DNA of 64,000 nt from Paenibacillus_AR mesotrionivorans (GTDB lineage: Bacteria; Bacillota; Bacilli; Paenibacillales; NBRC-103111), in the NCBI RefSeq assembly GCF_046098205.1, contig NZ_JBJURJ010000009.1:186001-250000 (forward strand), written 5' to 3'. Shown one piece after another: positions 32,471 to 40,588 of the stretch. A model generated the notes under the pieces. That model made no database searches. It saw only the letters and a list, made by a program, of their open reading frames with translations, and was not told where the DNA came from. Position 1 is the stretch's first letter, and every line of letters begins with the position of its first letter. The position numbers were made by a program, and so were the translations under genes.

Positions 32471-34321
32471 TTGAACCGACGTATCCCCGATGAGGTGATC
32501 GAGGCTGTTCTGAAGGCTTACGATATTGTGGATGTAGTAGGCCGTCATGTGCATTTGTCGAAGCAGGGCCATTATCTCAAGGGTCTGTGCCCGTTCCATT
32601 CGGAGAAATCCCCGTCCTTTACCGTCACGCCGGAGAAGCAGATTTATCACTGCTTCGGTTGCCACGCGGGAGGCAATGCCATCCATTTCATCATGGGAGT
32701 GGAGGGTTTGAGCTTTGGCGAAGCGGTCCGTCAGATGGCGGAGGAAGCGCATATTCCGGTGGATTGGGCTCCGGTAACGCCGGAGCAGACCAAGGAGCAG
32801 GCGGAAGCCAAGGCACTATATGACGCCTATGAGTTCACAGCGAAGTTCTATAATTACATCATGCTGAATACGGAGCAGGGCAGGCCCGCATTGGATTACT
32901 TGCGGAGCCGGGGAATGAATGACCGGATCATAGAGACCTTCCAGCTGGGCTACTCGCCCAATATGCGGGACAAGCTGGCGGAGATTCTCGGGAAACGCGG
33001 CTTCGACCTGGCACTGATGGAGAAGGGCGGCCTTCTTTCGCACCGTGAGGGTTCGGGCTATTATGACAAATTCCGTGACCGGATTATGTTTCCCATCCAT
33101 GACCAGAAGGGGCGGATTATCGCCTTCGGCGGACGGGCGATGGGGGACATTCAGCCTAAGTACATGAACAGTCCGGAATCCCCGCTCTTCAATAAAAGCC
33201 GCAATTTGTACAATTTCCACCAGGCCCGGCCCCAAATCCGCAAGTCCCGCACGGTGGTGCTGCTGGAGGGATATGTGGATGCCATCAAGGTATGGGAGGC
33301 GGGTATTCAGAACGGTGTGGCGTCCATGGGAACGGCCCTGACCCGTGAACATGCCCTGCTGCTGCGCCGGAATGCCGATGAAGCCTTGCTTTGTTATGAC
33401 GGAGACCCGGCCGGACAGAATGCGGCCTTCAAGAGCATTGAGCTTTTGGAGAAGGAAGGTTTTCACGTGAAGGTGGCCTGGCTGCCCGGTGGGCAGGACC
33501 CGGACGAATTCATTACCCAGTTTGGCGGGGAGCGCTTCCGCCGGGAGATTATTGAAGGAGCGCTGACCTCCACCAAGTTCAAGCTTCAATACATCCGCAA
33601 AAACTTCAATCTGACGGATGTGGACGGACGTTTCCGATACATAGAGTCCGCCCTGAAGCTGGTAGCGGAGCTGGATGCCCCTTACCAGCGTGAGCACTAC
33701 ATCCAGGAGCTGGCGTCGGAATTCCCCTATGCAGCGGACAATCTGACCCAGCAGATGAACGGATACCGCCAGGATCTGTTGAAAAAACGGGAGCCTGGGG
33801 ATAATCCGGAACAATCGTGGAATAATATTAGGAATAATGGAAACAACAGGAATAAAGTGTCTGTTCTTCCCGCCCATGAGCATGCGGAGATTTCGATTCT
33901 TGCGGCTATGCTTAATGACCGGGAGGCGGCCCAGCAGGTCCAGGAGGAGCTGGGGGACGGGTTTTCCACAGAGCTTCACGCGGCTCTTGCCGCTTATTTA
34001 TATGCCTATTATGCGCAAGGCAATGAGCCGGACATCAGCAAGTTTATGGCGGGCCTGGAGGACGAGACGCTGGAACGCGCGGCAGCGTCGTTATCCATGA
34101 CCGACTCGCAGCCTGCGCTGCGGGCGCTTCCTGATTATATCGGTTATCTGAAGCTTTATCCGCGTCTGAAGCAATTAGAGAAAGAACGCCTGGAAGCCGA
34201 AAGCATGCATGACCCTCTGGAGGCGGCACGCAGGCTGGGCGGGATTGCGCAAGAAATCGCAAGAGTGAAAAAAGATATTCAGGCCCTAGAAAAGCAATTG
34301 AACTCGTTCAAAGGTTATTGA
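32471..34321 (+). CDS. dnaG: DNA primase
   Basis: DnaG synthesises RNA primers at the replication fork. It has the CHC2 zinc site C40, H43, C61, C64 (CPFH...CFGC), the TOPRIM domain (LLEGYVDAIKVWEAG; CYDGDPAGQNA) and a C-terminal helicase-binding region. The length is 616 residues. It starts with TTG at 32471 with AAGGTGG 8 nt upstream. sigA follows 34 bases after the stop: the macromolecular-synthesis operon. Confidence 0.96.
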   Translation: MNRRIPDEVIEAVLKAYDIVDVVGRHVHLSKQGHYLKGLCPFHSEKSPSFTVTPEKQIYHCFGCHAGGNAIHFIMGVEGLSFGEAVRQMAEEAHIPVDWAPVTPEQTKEQAEAKALYDAYEFTAKFYNYIMLNTEQGRPALDYLRSRGMNDRIIETFQLGYSPNMRDKLAEILGKRGFDLALMEKGGLLSHREGSGYYDKFRDRIMFPIHDQKGRIIAFGGRAMGDIQPKYMNSPESPLFNKSRNLYNFHQARPQIRKSRTVVLLEGYVDAIKVWEAGIQNGVASMGTALTREHALLLRRNADEALLCYDGDPAGQNAAFKSIELLEKEGFHVKVAWLPGGQDPDEFITQFGGERFRREIIEGALTSTKFKLQYIRKNFNLTDVDGRFRYIESALKLVAELDAPYQREHYIQELASEFPYAADNLTQQMNGYRQDLLKKREPGDNPEQSWNNIRNNGNNRNKVSVLPAHEHAEISILAAMLNDREAAQQVQEELGDGFSTELHAALAAYLYAYYAQGNEPDISKFMAGLEDETLERAAASLSMTDSQPALRALPDYIGYLKLYPRLKQLEKERLEAESMHDPLEAARRLGGIAQEIARVKKDIQALEKQLNSFKGY

Positions 34322-34355
34322 CGCGAATGATTCTAGGGAGGAGGGAGTAGGAGAA

Positions 34356-35480
34356 ATGGCGAACGATCAACACACAGAGCTCGAGTCAGAACTAACCTTG
34401 GACCAGGTGAAGGAACAACTGATTGAACTGGGCAAAAAGCGCTCATCACTTACGTATAAGGACATCATGGAGCGCCTGTCGCCCTTCGATCAGGACCCGG
34501 AACAAATAGACGAATTCTTCGAGCAGCTCTCCGAACTGGGCATAGAGGTAGGCAATGAATCCGAAGAGGACGATATGCCGGCAATGTCCCACGACGATCA
34601 GGAGCATGATGAATTTAATTTCGACGATGACCTGTCCCTTCCCCCGGGCATCAAGATCAATGACCCTGTCCGGATGTATCTGAAGGAAATCGGCCGCGTG
34701 CCGCTGCTCTCCGCAGAAGATGAGGTAGGGTTGGCCAAACGGATCGAGAACGGCGACGAGGAAGCCAAGCGCCGGCTGGCGGAAGCCAATCTCCGGCTGG
34801 TAGTCAGCATTGCCAAACGTTATGTCGGCCGCGGTATGCTGTTTCTGGACCTCATTCAGGAAGGGAACATGGGCTTGATCAAAGCCGTGGAGAAGTTTGA
34901 CCATACCAAGGGGTACAAGTTCAGCACCTACGCCACCTGGTGGATCCGCCAAGCGATTACCCGGGCCATCGCAGACCAGGCAAGAACCATCCGGATACCG
35001 GTACATATGGTGGAGACCATCAACAAGCTGATCCGTGTCTCCCGCCAGCTTCTGCAGGAGCTGGGACGTGAGCCGACTCCAGAGGAAATCGCCAAGGAGA
35101 TGGAGCTGTCCACGGATAAGGTCCGGGAGATTATGAAAATCGCCCAGGAGCCGGTATCCCTGGAAACGCCCATCGGTGAGGAAGATGATTCCCATCTGGG
35201 GGATTTCATTGAGGATCAGGAGGCTCTGGCGCCGGCGGACGCTGCCGCTTACGAGCTCTTGAAGGAGCAGCTGGAGGATGTGCTGGACACCCTGACCGAA
35301 CGTGAGGAGAATGTGCTCCGCCTTCGTTTCGGCCTGGATGACGGACGGACCCGGACGCTGGAGGAAGTGGGCAAGGTCTTTGGCGTAACCCGGGAACGGA
35401 TCCGCCAGATTGAAGCCAAGGCTCTCCGCAAGCTTCGCCATCCCAGCCGCAGCAAACGCCTGAAGGACTTCCTGGAGTAG
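34356..35480 (+). CDS. sigA: Primary sigma factor SigA (RpoD)
   Basis: A 374-residue housekeeping sigma-70 factor. Region 1.1 is acidic. Region 1.2-2 is MYLKEIGRVPLLSAEDE, then SIAKRYVGRGMLFLDLIQEG and YATWWIRQAITRA. Region 3 is PVHMVETINKL and region 4.2 is VTRERIRQIEAKALRKLRHP. It recognises the TTGACA/TATAAT promoters seen throughout the window. GGGAGGAGG precedes the ATG. A terminator follows. Confidence 0.97.
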   Translation: MANDQHTELESELTLDQVKEQLIELGKKRSSLTYKDIMERLSPFDQDPEQIDEFFEQLSELGIEVGNESEEDDMPAMSHDDQEHDEFNFDDDLSLPPGIKINDPVRMYLKEIGRVPLLSAEDEVGLAKRIENGDEEAKRRLAEANLRLVVSIAKRYVGRGMLFLDLIQEGNMGLIKAVEKFDHTKGYKFSTYATWWIRQAITRAIADQARTIRIPVHMVETINKLIRVSRQLLQELGREPTPEEIAKEMELSTDKVREIMKIAQEPVSLETPIGEEDDSHLGDFIEDQEALAPADAAAYELLKEQLEDVLDTLTEREENVLRLRFGLDDGRTRTLEEVGKVFGVTRERIRQIEAKALRKLRHPSRSKRLKDFLE

Positions 35481-35521
35481 AATTGTCCCCGGTGTGAAAC
35501 CAATATTCTTTCGTGTATGTT

Positions 35522-35550
35522 AGCCCTGCCTGAAGCGGCGGGGCTTTCTT
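35522..35550 (+). terminator. Terminator after sigA
   Basis: AGCCCTGCC and GGCGGGGCT form a 9-bp stem (one G-T pair) with loop TGAAGC, then TTCTTTG. Confidence 0.8.
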
Positions 35551-35621
35551 TGTAAAAAAAATGCCTGCAGGAGCCGATATAAGGTAAGGATTGTATCAGG
35601 AATCGGCTGAGGTGACGGGAG

Positions 35622-36446
35622 ATGGATCAGGACAAGGTTCAGATCATTGTGGCGGAAATCGACAAGTGGCGGAGAAGCAAGCTGCTGCCAGAGCATTATT
35701 GTGATTTCCTTATGAATTTGTATATGGATGAGCGTGAGGTGGAAGGCCCGTCGGTACTGGGCATCTCACAAAAGGCGGTCAGTAACAGCAACTGGAAAAC
35801 ATGGATGTCGATTATTGCAATTACGGGAATCATTTCCTTTATTGGTCTTCATTTTACATCTTTTTCGTTCTGGATGCAAACCGGGGTTCTGGCTGTGCTG
35901 GCAGTAACCCTGTATCTGGTAGGGGCCGCACAGCGGGTCAAGCAGCCTCTGGTTTCCTGCCTTTGCTTCGGCGGTGCATCGGGCATTTTGCTCTTGGGCG
36001 GCATCTATCTTCTCCATTTGCGGGAAGCAGGCACGGTGCCTCTGGTGTTTGTGGTGGCTTTATGCGGGATGATCTGGATTTTGACGGGCATCGCCGCCAA
36101 ATTCCCGGTGTTCCATTTTGCCGGGTGGCTGCTGCTGCTCTTGATTTATGCCTTTGTTTTGCGGCACAATATAACGGATATCGATTGGATCGGGGTGGAG
36201 CTCTCCTGGGTCCCCCTAAGCTTGGTGCTGTGCTGGCTTGCATGGCTGCTGCACCATGTGAATAAGCAGATTTCCGCCGTATTTTTCCTGACCGGTGTGC
36301 TGTGCTGGTTTGGAGGGGAGCTGTACGGGTTTGTATGGACCGGTCTGGATAAGGACGTCCTGCAGCTCCTGCTGGGCGCAAAGCTGGCCGTCGGCGGCGG
36401 TGTGCTGTTCGCTTTGCGAAAAAAATGGGTAGAGTGGGTTATGTAG
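35622..36446 (+). CDS. Polytopic membrane protein, DUF2157-like, unknown function
   Basis: A 274-residue protein. A soluble N-terminal ~45 residues (VAEIDKWRRSKLLPEHYCDFLMNLY) resembles the lead-in of DUF2157 membrane proteins and is followed by about eight hydrophobic helices from residue 58 on. No catalytic motif is visible. The trmK start codon follows its stop codon directly, so it belongs to the trmK-yqfO operon. Function unknown. Confidence 0.85.
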   Translation: MDQDKVQIIVAEIDKWRRSKLLPEHYCDFLMNLYMDEREVEGPSVLGISQKAVSNSNWKTWMSIIAITGIISFIGLHFTSFSFWMQTGVLAVLAVTLYLVGAAQRVKQPLVSCLCFGGASGILLLGGIYLLHLREAGTVPLVFVVALCGMIWILTGIAAKFPVFHFAGWLLLLLIYAFVLRHNITDIDWIGVELSWVPLSLVLCWLAWLLHHVNKQISAVFFLTGVLCWFGGELYGFVWTGLDKDVLQLLLGAKLAVGGGVLFALRKKWVEWVM

Positions 36447-37232
36447 ATGATACTTCTGTCAAAACGCCTGGGGGCTATTGCCGCCCAGGTGAAGCCGGGC
36501 TGCCGCCTGGCGGATATCGGCTCGGACCATGCGCTGCTGCCGGCGCATCTTGCCCAAAGCGGCAGAATTGCCCGTGGGATTGCTGGGGAGCTGAATAAAG
36601 GCCCTTTTGAAGCTGCCAAACGCCAGATAGCCGCAGCGGGTCTTGGCGCGGTTGTGGAGGTGCGGCAGGGCAACGGCCTGGATGTGCTGGAGCCGGGGGA
36701 GGCGGATACGGTCACCATCGCCGGAATGGGCGGAGCGCTGATCGCCGAGATTCTGGAGGCGGGCCGTGTGAAGGGCAAGCTGGCCGGCGTACGCCATCTG
36801 CTGCTGCAGCCCAATGTAGGCGAGATGCAGGTGCGCGTCTGGCTTCGCCGGCACGGGTGGCTGCTGCTGGGTGAGGAGATTTTGGAGGAAGACGGTAAAA
36901 TATATGAGATTCTGTCCGCATGCCCTGCGGATGAGACTGAAGGCGGAGCCGCCGCGGAGGCGGAATTGTACCGTGAGCGGGAGCTGGCGGGTTTCGGTGT
37001 GCTGGGCGAGGCGGATTGGCTGGCCTTCGGTCCGTATCTGATGAAGCAGGCGGAGCCGGTGTTCCTGGAGAAATGGCGGCGGGAAACCGCCAAGCTGGAG
37101 CGGGTGGCCCGTTCGATGGAAAGCTCGGAGCTGGAGGAGGCCCGCCTGAAGCGATTGAAGGTCTTGGAGGACATCAACCGGTTGAAGGAGCTGATGGCAT
37201 GCTTGCAAAAGGACAAACCGTTATTCAACTGA
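36447..37232 (+). CDS. trmK: tRNA (adenine(22)-N1)-methyltransferase TrmK
   Basis: A 261-residue class I SAM-dependent methyltransferase that makes m1A22 in tRNA. It starts LSKRLGAIAAQVKPGCRLADIGSDHALLP (SAM motif I), has VTIAGMGGALIAEIL and LQPNVGEMQVRVWL, and ends in a helical coiled coil. Its 3' end overlaps yqfO by 34 bases; the pair is conserved in Bacillales (yqfN-yqfO). Confidence 0.95.
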   Translation: MILLSKRLGAIAAQVKPGCRLADIGSDHALLPAHLAQSGRIARGIAGELNKGPFEAAKRQIAAAGLGAVVEVRQGNGLDVLEPGEADTVTIAGMGGALIAEILEAGRVKGKLAGVRHLLLQPNVGEMQVRVWLRRHGWLLLGEEILEEDGKIYEILSACPADETEGGAAAEAELYRERELAGFGVLGEADWLAFGPYLMKQAEPVFLEKWRRETAKLERVARSMESSELEEARLKRLKVLEDINRLKELMACLQKDKPLFN

Positions 37233-38314
37233 TGGAAGAGCTGGCGCCCAAGCATTATGCCCAGCCCAATGACAGCATCGGACTGCAATTGGGCACATTG
37301 CAGAAGGAGATCCGCAAGGTGCTGGTGGCGCTGGATGTGACCCACGAGGTGGTGGACGAGGCCATCCGTGAGGGAGCGGAGCTGATTATTGCCCATCATG
37401 CCATCATATTCAGGCCTATCGCCCATCTGCGCACGGATACGCCAGCGGGAAGCTTGTATGCCAAGCTGATCAAGCATGACATTGCTGTGTATATCGCGCA
37501 CACCAATCTGGATGTGGCGGAAGGCGGAGTGAATGATCTGCTGGCAGAGGCTCTTGGGCTTACGGGACTTACCCATCTGGAGGAGGTCCACACGGAGAAG
37601 CTCAAAAAGCTGGTGGTATTTGTCCCGAAGGATCACCATGGGAAGGTCCAGCAGGCGGTGTTCGGTGCAGGAGCCGGCTGGATCGGCAAATACAGCAATT
37701 GCTCTTTTAATATTGAAGGCCAGGGTACCTTCGTGCCCCGGGACGGTGCGGACCCCTTTATCGGGGAGGCAGGCAAGCTGGAGCAGGTGGAGGAAATCCG
37801 GCTGGAAACCATCGTCCCCGAAACGGTGGAAAAGCGGGTGGTCACCGCTATGCTCAAGGCTCATCCGTATGAGGAAGTGGCTTACGATCTGTATCCGATG
37901 GATCTGAAGGGACGTGCCTTCGGCTTGGGCCGGGTGGGCAAACTCCCGGATAGCTGCACCCTGGGTGAGCTGGCAGAGCGGGTGAAGCAGGCGTTCGGCG
38001 TGTCCGCGCTGCGGCTTGTAGGAGACCCTGAGCGTGAAATCCGCAAGGTTGCGGTGCTTGGAGGCAGCGGCGGACGGTATATCCGCCACGCGCTGTTTGC
38101 GGGCGCTGATGTGCTGATCACGGGAGATGTGGATTACCACGCGGCTCATGACGCATTGGCGGCGGGGCTTGCTGTAATTGATCCCGGCCACAACGTGGAG
38201 AAGATTATGAAGCCGGGTGTGGCGGATTTTCTGAACCGGCGTTTTCAGGAGAAGAAGTGGGAAACGGTGGCCGTTGCCTCGTCCGTTGACACCGAGGTGT
38301 TCCGGTTCGTGTAG
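37199..38314 (+). CDS. yqfO: Nif3-like dinuclear metal centre protein YqfO
   Basis: A 371-residue NIF3 family protein with the central PII-like insert typical of YqfO (LKKLVVFVPKDHHGKVQQAV). Metal ligands come from IIAHHAIIF, AHTNLDVAEGG and the C-terminal ITGDVDYHAAHDAL. Annotated elsewhere as GTP cyclohydrolase I type 2 on weak evidence. ATG 37199 follows AAGGAG by 8 nt, inside the trmK 3' end; longer in-frame starts only read through trmK. Confidence 0.94.
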   Translation: MLAKGQTVIQLMEELAPKHYAQPNDSIGLQLGTLQKEIRKVLVALDVTHEVVDEAIREGAELIIAHHAIIFRPIAHLRTDTPAGSLYAKLIKHDIAVYIAHTNLDVAEGGVNDLLAEALGLTGLTHLEEVHTEKLKKLVVFVPKDHHGKVQQAVFGAGAGWIGKYSNCSFNIEGQGTFVPRDGADPFIGEAGKLEQVEEIRLETIVPETVEKRVVTAMLKAHPYEEVAYDLYPMDLKGRAFGLGRVGKLPDSCTLGELAERVKQAFGVSALRLVGDPEREIRKVAVLGGSGGRYIRHALFAGADVLITGDVDYHAAHDALAAGLAVIDPGHNVEKIMKPGVADFLNRRFQEKKWETVAVASSVDTEVFRFV

Positions 38315-38339
38315 ATTAACTCTTAGGGAGGGAATGTCT

Positions 38340-38633
38340 ATGCGGTATTTTGAACGGACCAACCGGATGGCCCATGTTCTGTTTATTGCCGGCGGGCTGT
38401 TGTTTGTTATTTCTCTGGGGATTTTGTTCAAGGGTTCGGTAGGAGACCAGATTTTTGAGTTCAGCAACGGCAACTATGTACGGAACGGAATCTGGTTCAC
38501 CATGTTCTTTTTGTCTTCGGTGTTTTCAGTGGTGCTGGGGATCGGGCTGAAGTGTATCGTCCGGGATGCCAAGGAGGAGCTGGACCATATCCGGGATACA
38601 ACGTCCGGAGGGGGCAGCAAGCTGCAGGAGTGA
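38340..38633 (+). CDS. Small two-helix membrane protein, unknown function
   Basis: A 97-residue protein with two hydrophobic helices (about residues 12-31 and 51-70) and a charged, cytoplasmic-looking end (RDAKEELDHIRD). I start at ATG 38340, 7 nt after AGGGAGGGA; ATG 38334 is too close. It is the last gene of the trmK-yqfO unit. No known family recognised. Confidence 0.78.
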   Translation: MRYFERTNRMAHVLFIAGGLLFVISLGILFKGSVGDQIFEFSNGNYVRNGIWFTMFFLSSVFSVVLGIGLKCIVRDAKEELDHIRDTTSGGGSKLQE

Positions 38634-38685
38634 CCTTGCAGCCTTATTTTCAAGTCCGGCGAAGGCCGTGGGTCTGCGGGGATTC

Positions 38686-38868
38686 TAACGGCGGTGAGAG
38701 GCGTTATTTCTCCTCAAAGGGCTCTGCCGGATTTCTAACGGCGGCTGCGGCCGTTATTTCCGGCAAATGGACCTGAACCGGCCATTGTTGCGGCAAATAG
38801 CGGCGCTCACTTCCGTTAGATTTTTGAAAAGCGGCTTTTTGGCCAAATAAGGGCTGTGGCTTCCGTTA
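38686..38868. repeat. Four-module 183-bp palindromic element, copy 6 (TAACGGCGG subtype)
   Basis: Forward modules at 38686 and 38736, reverse modules at 38796 and 38846 ending CTTCCGTTA at 38868. Spacing 50/60/50; both outer and inner module pairs are centred on 38777. It fills most of the 365-base gap before rnpB. Confidence 0.9.
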
Positions 38869-38957
38869 GATTGGCCGGGATAGCGGAGAGCAAGGCCGGA
38901 TACTTGTCGGAGCATGTCTTCCGAATTGCTGTGCCCGCAGCTTCATAATTCTGCGGG

Positions 38958-38986
38958 TTGAATTTCGGCGGCTAAGCCTGTATACT
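38958..38986 (+). promoter_or_regulatory. SigA promoter of rnpB
   Basis: TTGAAT (38958-38963) and TATACT (38981-38986), 17-bp spacer. The predicted start near 38993 fits the 5' end of the RNase P RNA. Confidence 0.85.
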
Positions 38987-38998
38987 ACAGAATGCAAC

Positions 38999-39420
38999 GG
39001 AAAGTTTGACAGACAATCGCCGGCGGCGTAAGCCGCGGGAGGAAAGTCCGGGCTCCATAGGGCAGGATGCTGGATAACGTCCAGTCAGCGCGAGTTGAAG
39101 GATAGTGCCACAGAAACGGACCGCCGATGGCGCAGCCGCTTTCTCGTAAAGCGGATGGCGCACAGGCAAGGGTGGAACCGTGGTGTAAGAGACCACGAGG
39201 GGCTATGGTGACATAGCGCCTGGTAAACCCCATCCGGAGCAAGACCTAGAGGAACGCAGGGGCTTCGCGCCCCAGCCTTAGCCCGAGGCGCGTTCGGGTT
39301 GGTCGCTTGAGCCATGCAGCAATGTACGGCCTAGATAGATGATTGTCGCCTCATTGGTGGGAGGGCTAACCCCCGTTATCACCACCCGAGGTACAGAACC
39401 CGGCTTACGGCAAGCTTTCC
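38999..39420 (+). ncRNA. rnpB: RNase P RNA (class A-like)
   Basis: Conserved RNase P blocks are GAGGAAAGTCCGGGCTCC, CACAGAAACGGACCGCCGAT, AAGGGTGGAA, GGTAAACCCCATCCGGAGC, and AGATAGATGATTGTCGCC near the 3' end, then ACAGAACCCGGCTTA. The P1 helix pairs GGAAAGTTTG (38999-39008) with CAAGCTTTCC (39411-39420). The core reads like the E. coli class A RNA, not the class B RNA of Bacillus. It cleaves 5' leaders from pre-tRNAs with the RnpA protein. Confidence 0.95.
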
Positions 39421-39437
39421 ATTGATGTGAGAATCTC

Positions 39438-39483
39438 GGAAACGGTTTTCGGCGATTTGCAGCCGGGAGCCGTTTTCTTTTTT
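39438..39483 (+). terminator. Terminator of rnpB
   Basis: GAAACGG and CCGTTTTC close an imperfect stem with inner GGC/GCC, followed by six or seven T. Confidence 0.75.
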
Positions 39484-39514
39484 GCGGCAGGAACAGGAAT
39501 AGAAGACTCCCATA

Positions 39515-39544
39515 TTGCTGAAAGAAAAAATTTTTTTTATAATG
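39515..39544 (+). promoter_or_regulatory. rpiR promoter with A/T-tract operator
   Basis: TTGCTG (39515-39520), a 17-bp spacer AAAGAAAAAATTTTTTT, and TATAAT (39538-39543). The spacer A-tract/T-tract is nearly identical to that of the ilvD promoter at 40524, so both are likely bound by the RpiR protein. Confidence 0.65.
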
Positions 39545-39595
39545 ATCCTCAACGGTACAAAAAACTTATTCCTATAATAGTAGGCGGTGAAGACT

Positions 39596-40456
39596 GTGAA
39601 AGCCCGTACCCCAAACAGCGGCCTGGCCCGGATACAGGCTGTGTACAAAGATCTTCCGCCTAAGGTCAAAACAGTGGCCGACCATATTCTGGCCCAGCCT
39701 CAGGATGTGGTCCACCTGTCCATTACCCAGCTGGCGGAGGTTACCCGCTGCGCAGAGGCCACGATATTCCGGCTGTGCCGCCTGATCGGCATGAAGGGCT
39801 ACCAAGAGCTCAAGATTTCCCTGGCCGGCGAAATGGTGGAGCAGCCGGTGCAGAATATCCACGAGGAGGTCCTGCCGGAGGACGATATGGCCCAGGTGGC
39901 CCGCAAGGTGTTCACCTCCAATATTATCGGGATTACGGATACTCTCCAGCTTCTGGACACACAGTCCTTAATCGCGGCGGTGCAGCTTTTGAACAGCGCC
40001 CGCAACGTGTGCATCTATGCCGTAGGCGGTTCGGCGCCTATCGCTATGGATGCCTACAACAAATTCATCCGGGCCGGCATCAGCTGCGTCATGCACTCCG
40101 ATCCTCATCTGCAGCTGACAACAGCCGCATTGTTGGGGCCGGAAAGTGTGGTGCTGGCCATCTCCCACTCGGGCAGCAGCAAGGACCTCATCGAAGTGGT
40201 GAAGGCGGCTGGCAAAACCGGTGCCAAAACCATCGTCATCACCAGCTACACCAAATCCTCCCTGGCTCAGCTGGCGGACGTGAAGCTGTACAGTTCCACC
40301 CGCGAAACCTCCTTCCGGACGGAAGCCATCTCCGCGCGAATCGCCCAGCTGTGTATCATCGATAGCCTCTACGTGGGGCTGTCCCTGGCCAGGCAGGAGG
40401 AGACGCTGGGCAACCTGCAAAAAATCCGGGAGGTTATCTCCACGAAACGCCTGTAA
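39596..40456 (+). CDS. MurR/RpiR family transcriptional regulator
   Basis: A sugar-phosphate-responsive regulator, about 286 residues. An N-terminal RpiR helix-turn-helix (PPKVKTVADHILAQPQDVVH; LAEVTRCAEATIFRLCRLIG) is joined to a C-terminal SIS domain (VGGSAPIAMDAYNKFIR; AISHSGSSKDLIEVV). GTG 39596 is preferred over GTG 39587, because TAGGCGG lies 8 nt upstream. It likely represses itself and the dehydratase gene downstream, since both promoters carry the same A/T-tract. A terminator separates the two genes. Confidence 0.9.
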   Translation: MKARTPNSGLARIQAVYKDLPPKVKTVADHILAQPQDVVHLSITQLAEVTRCAEATIFRLCRLIGMKGYQELKISLAGEMVEQPVQNIHEEVLPEDDMAQVARKVFTSNIIGITDTLQLLDTQSLIAAVQLLNSARNVCIYAVGGSAPIAMDAYNKFIRAGISCVMHSDPHLQLTTAALLGPESVVLAISHSGSSKDLIEVVKAAGKTGAKTIVITSYTKSSLAQLADVKLYSSTRETSFRTEAISARIAQLCIIDSLYVGLSLARQEETLGNLQKIREVISTKRL

Positions 40457-40471
40457 GCTAACAGGCGTTTT
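40446..40471 (+). terminator. Terminator after rpiR
   Basis: AACGCCTGT and ACAGGCGTT form a perfect stem with loop AAGCTA and seven or more T. The 5' arm overlaps the last codons. Confidence 0.93.
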
Positions 40472-40523
40472 TTTGTGTGCTTTCCGGAGGTGTGAAAAAA
40501 GAAAAAAATTCACATTTTAGCTG

Positions 40524-40553
40524 TTGTAAAATGAAAAAATTTTTTTTATTATG
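40524..40553 (+). promoter_or_regulatory. ilvD/edd promoter with A/T-tract operator
   Basis: TTGTAA (40524-40529), 17-bp spacer, TATTAT (40547-40552). The spacer TGAAAAAATTTTTTT matches the one in the rpiR promoter. Confidence 0.65.
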
Positions 40554-40588
40554 GCAGTAAGAGAAAAATTTCACGAGGAGGAGAAGCT

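Noticed and set aside
36146..38473. 775-codon open frame on the minus strand
   Set aside because: It lies opposite trmK, yqfO and the preceding membrane gene, all of which have clear homology and ribosome sites. The antisense translation has no recognisable domain; it is a by-product of GC-biased codons.
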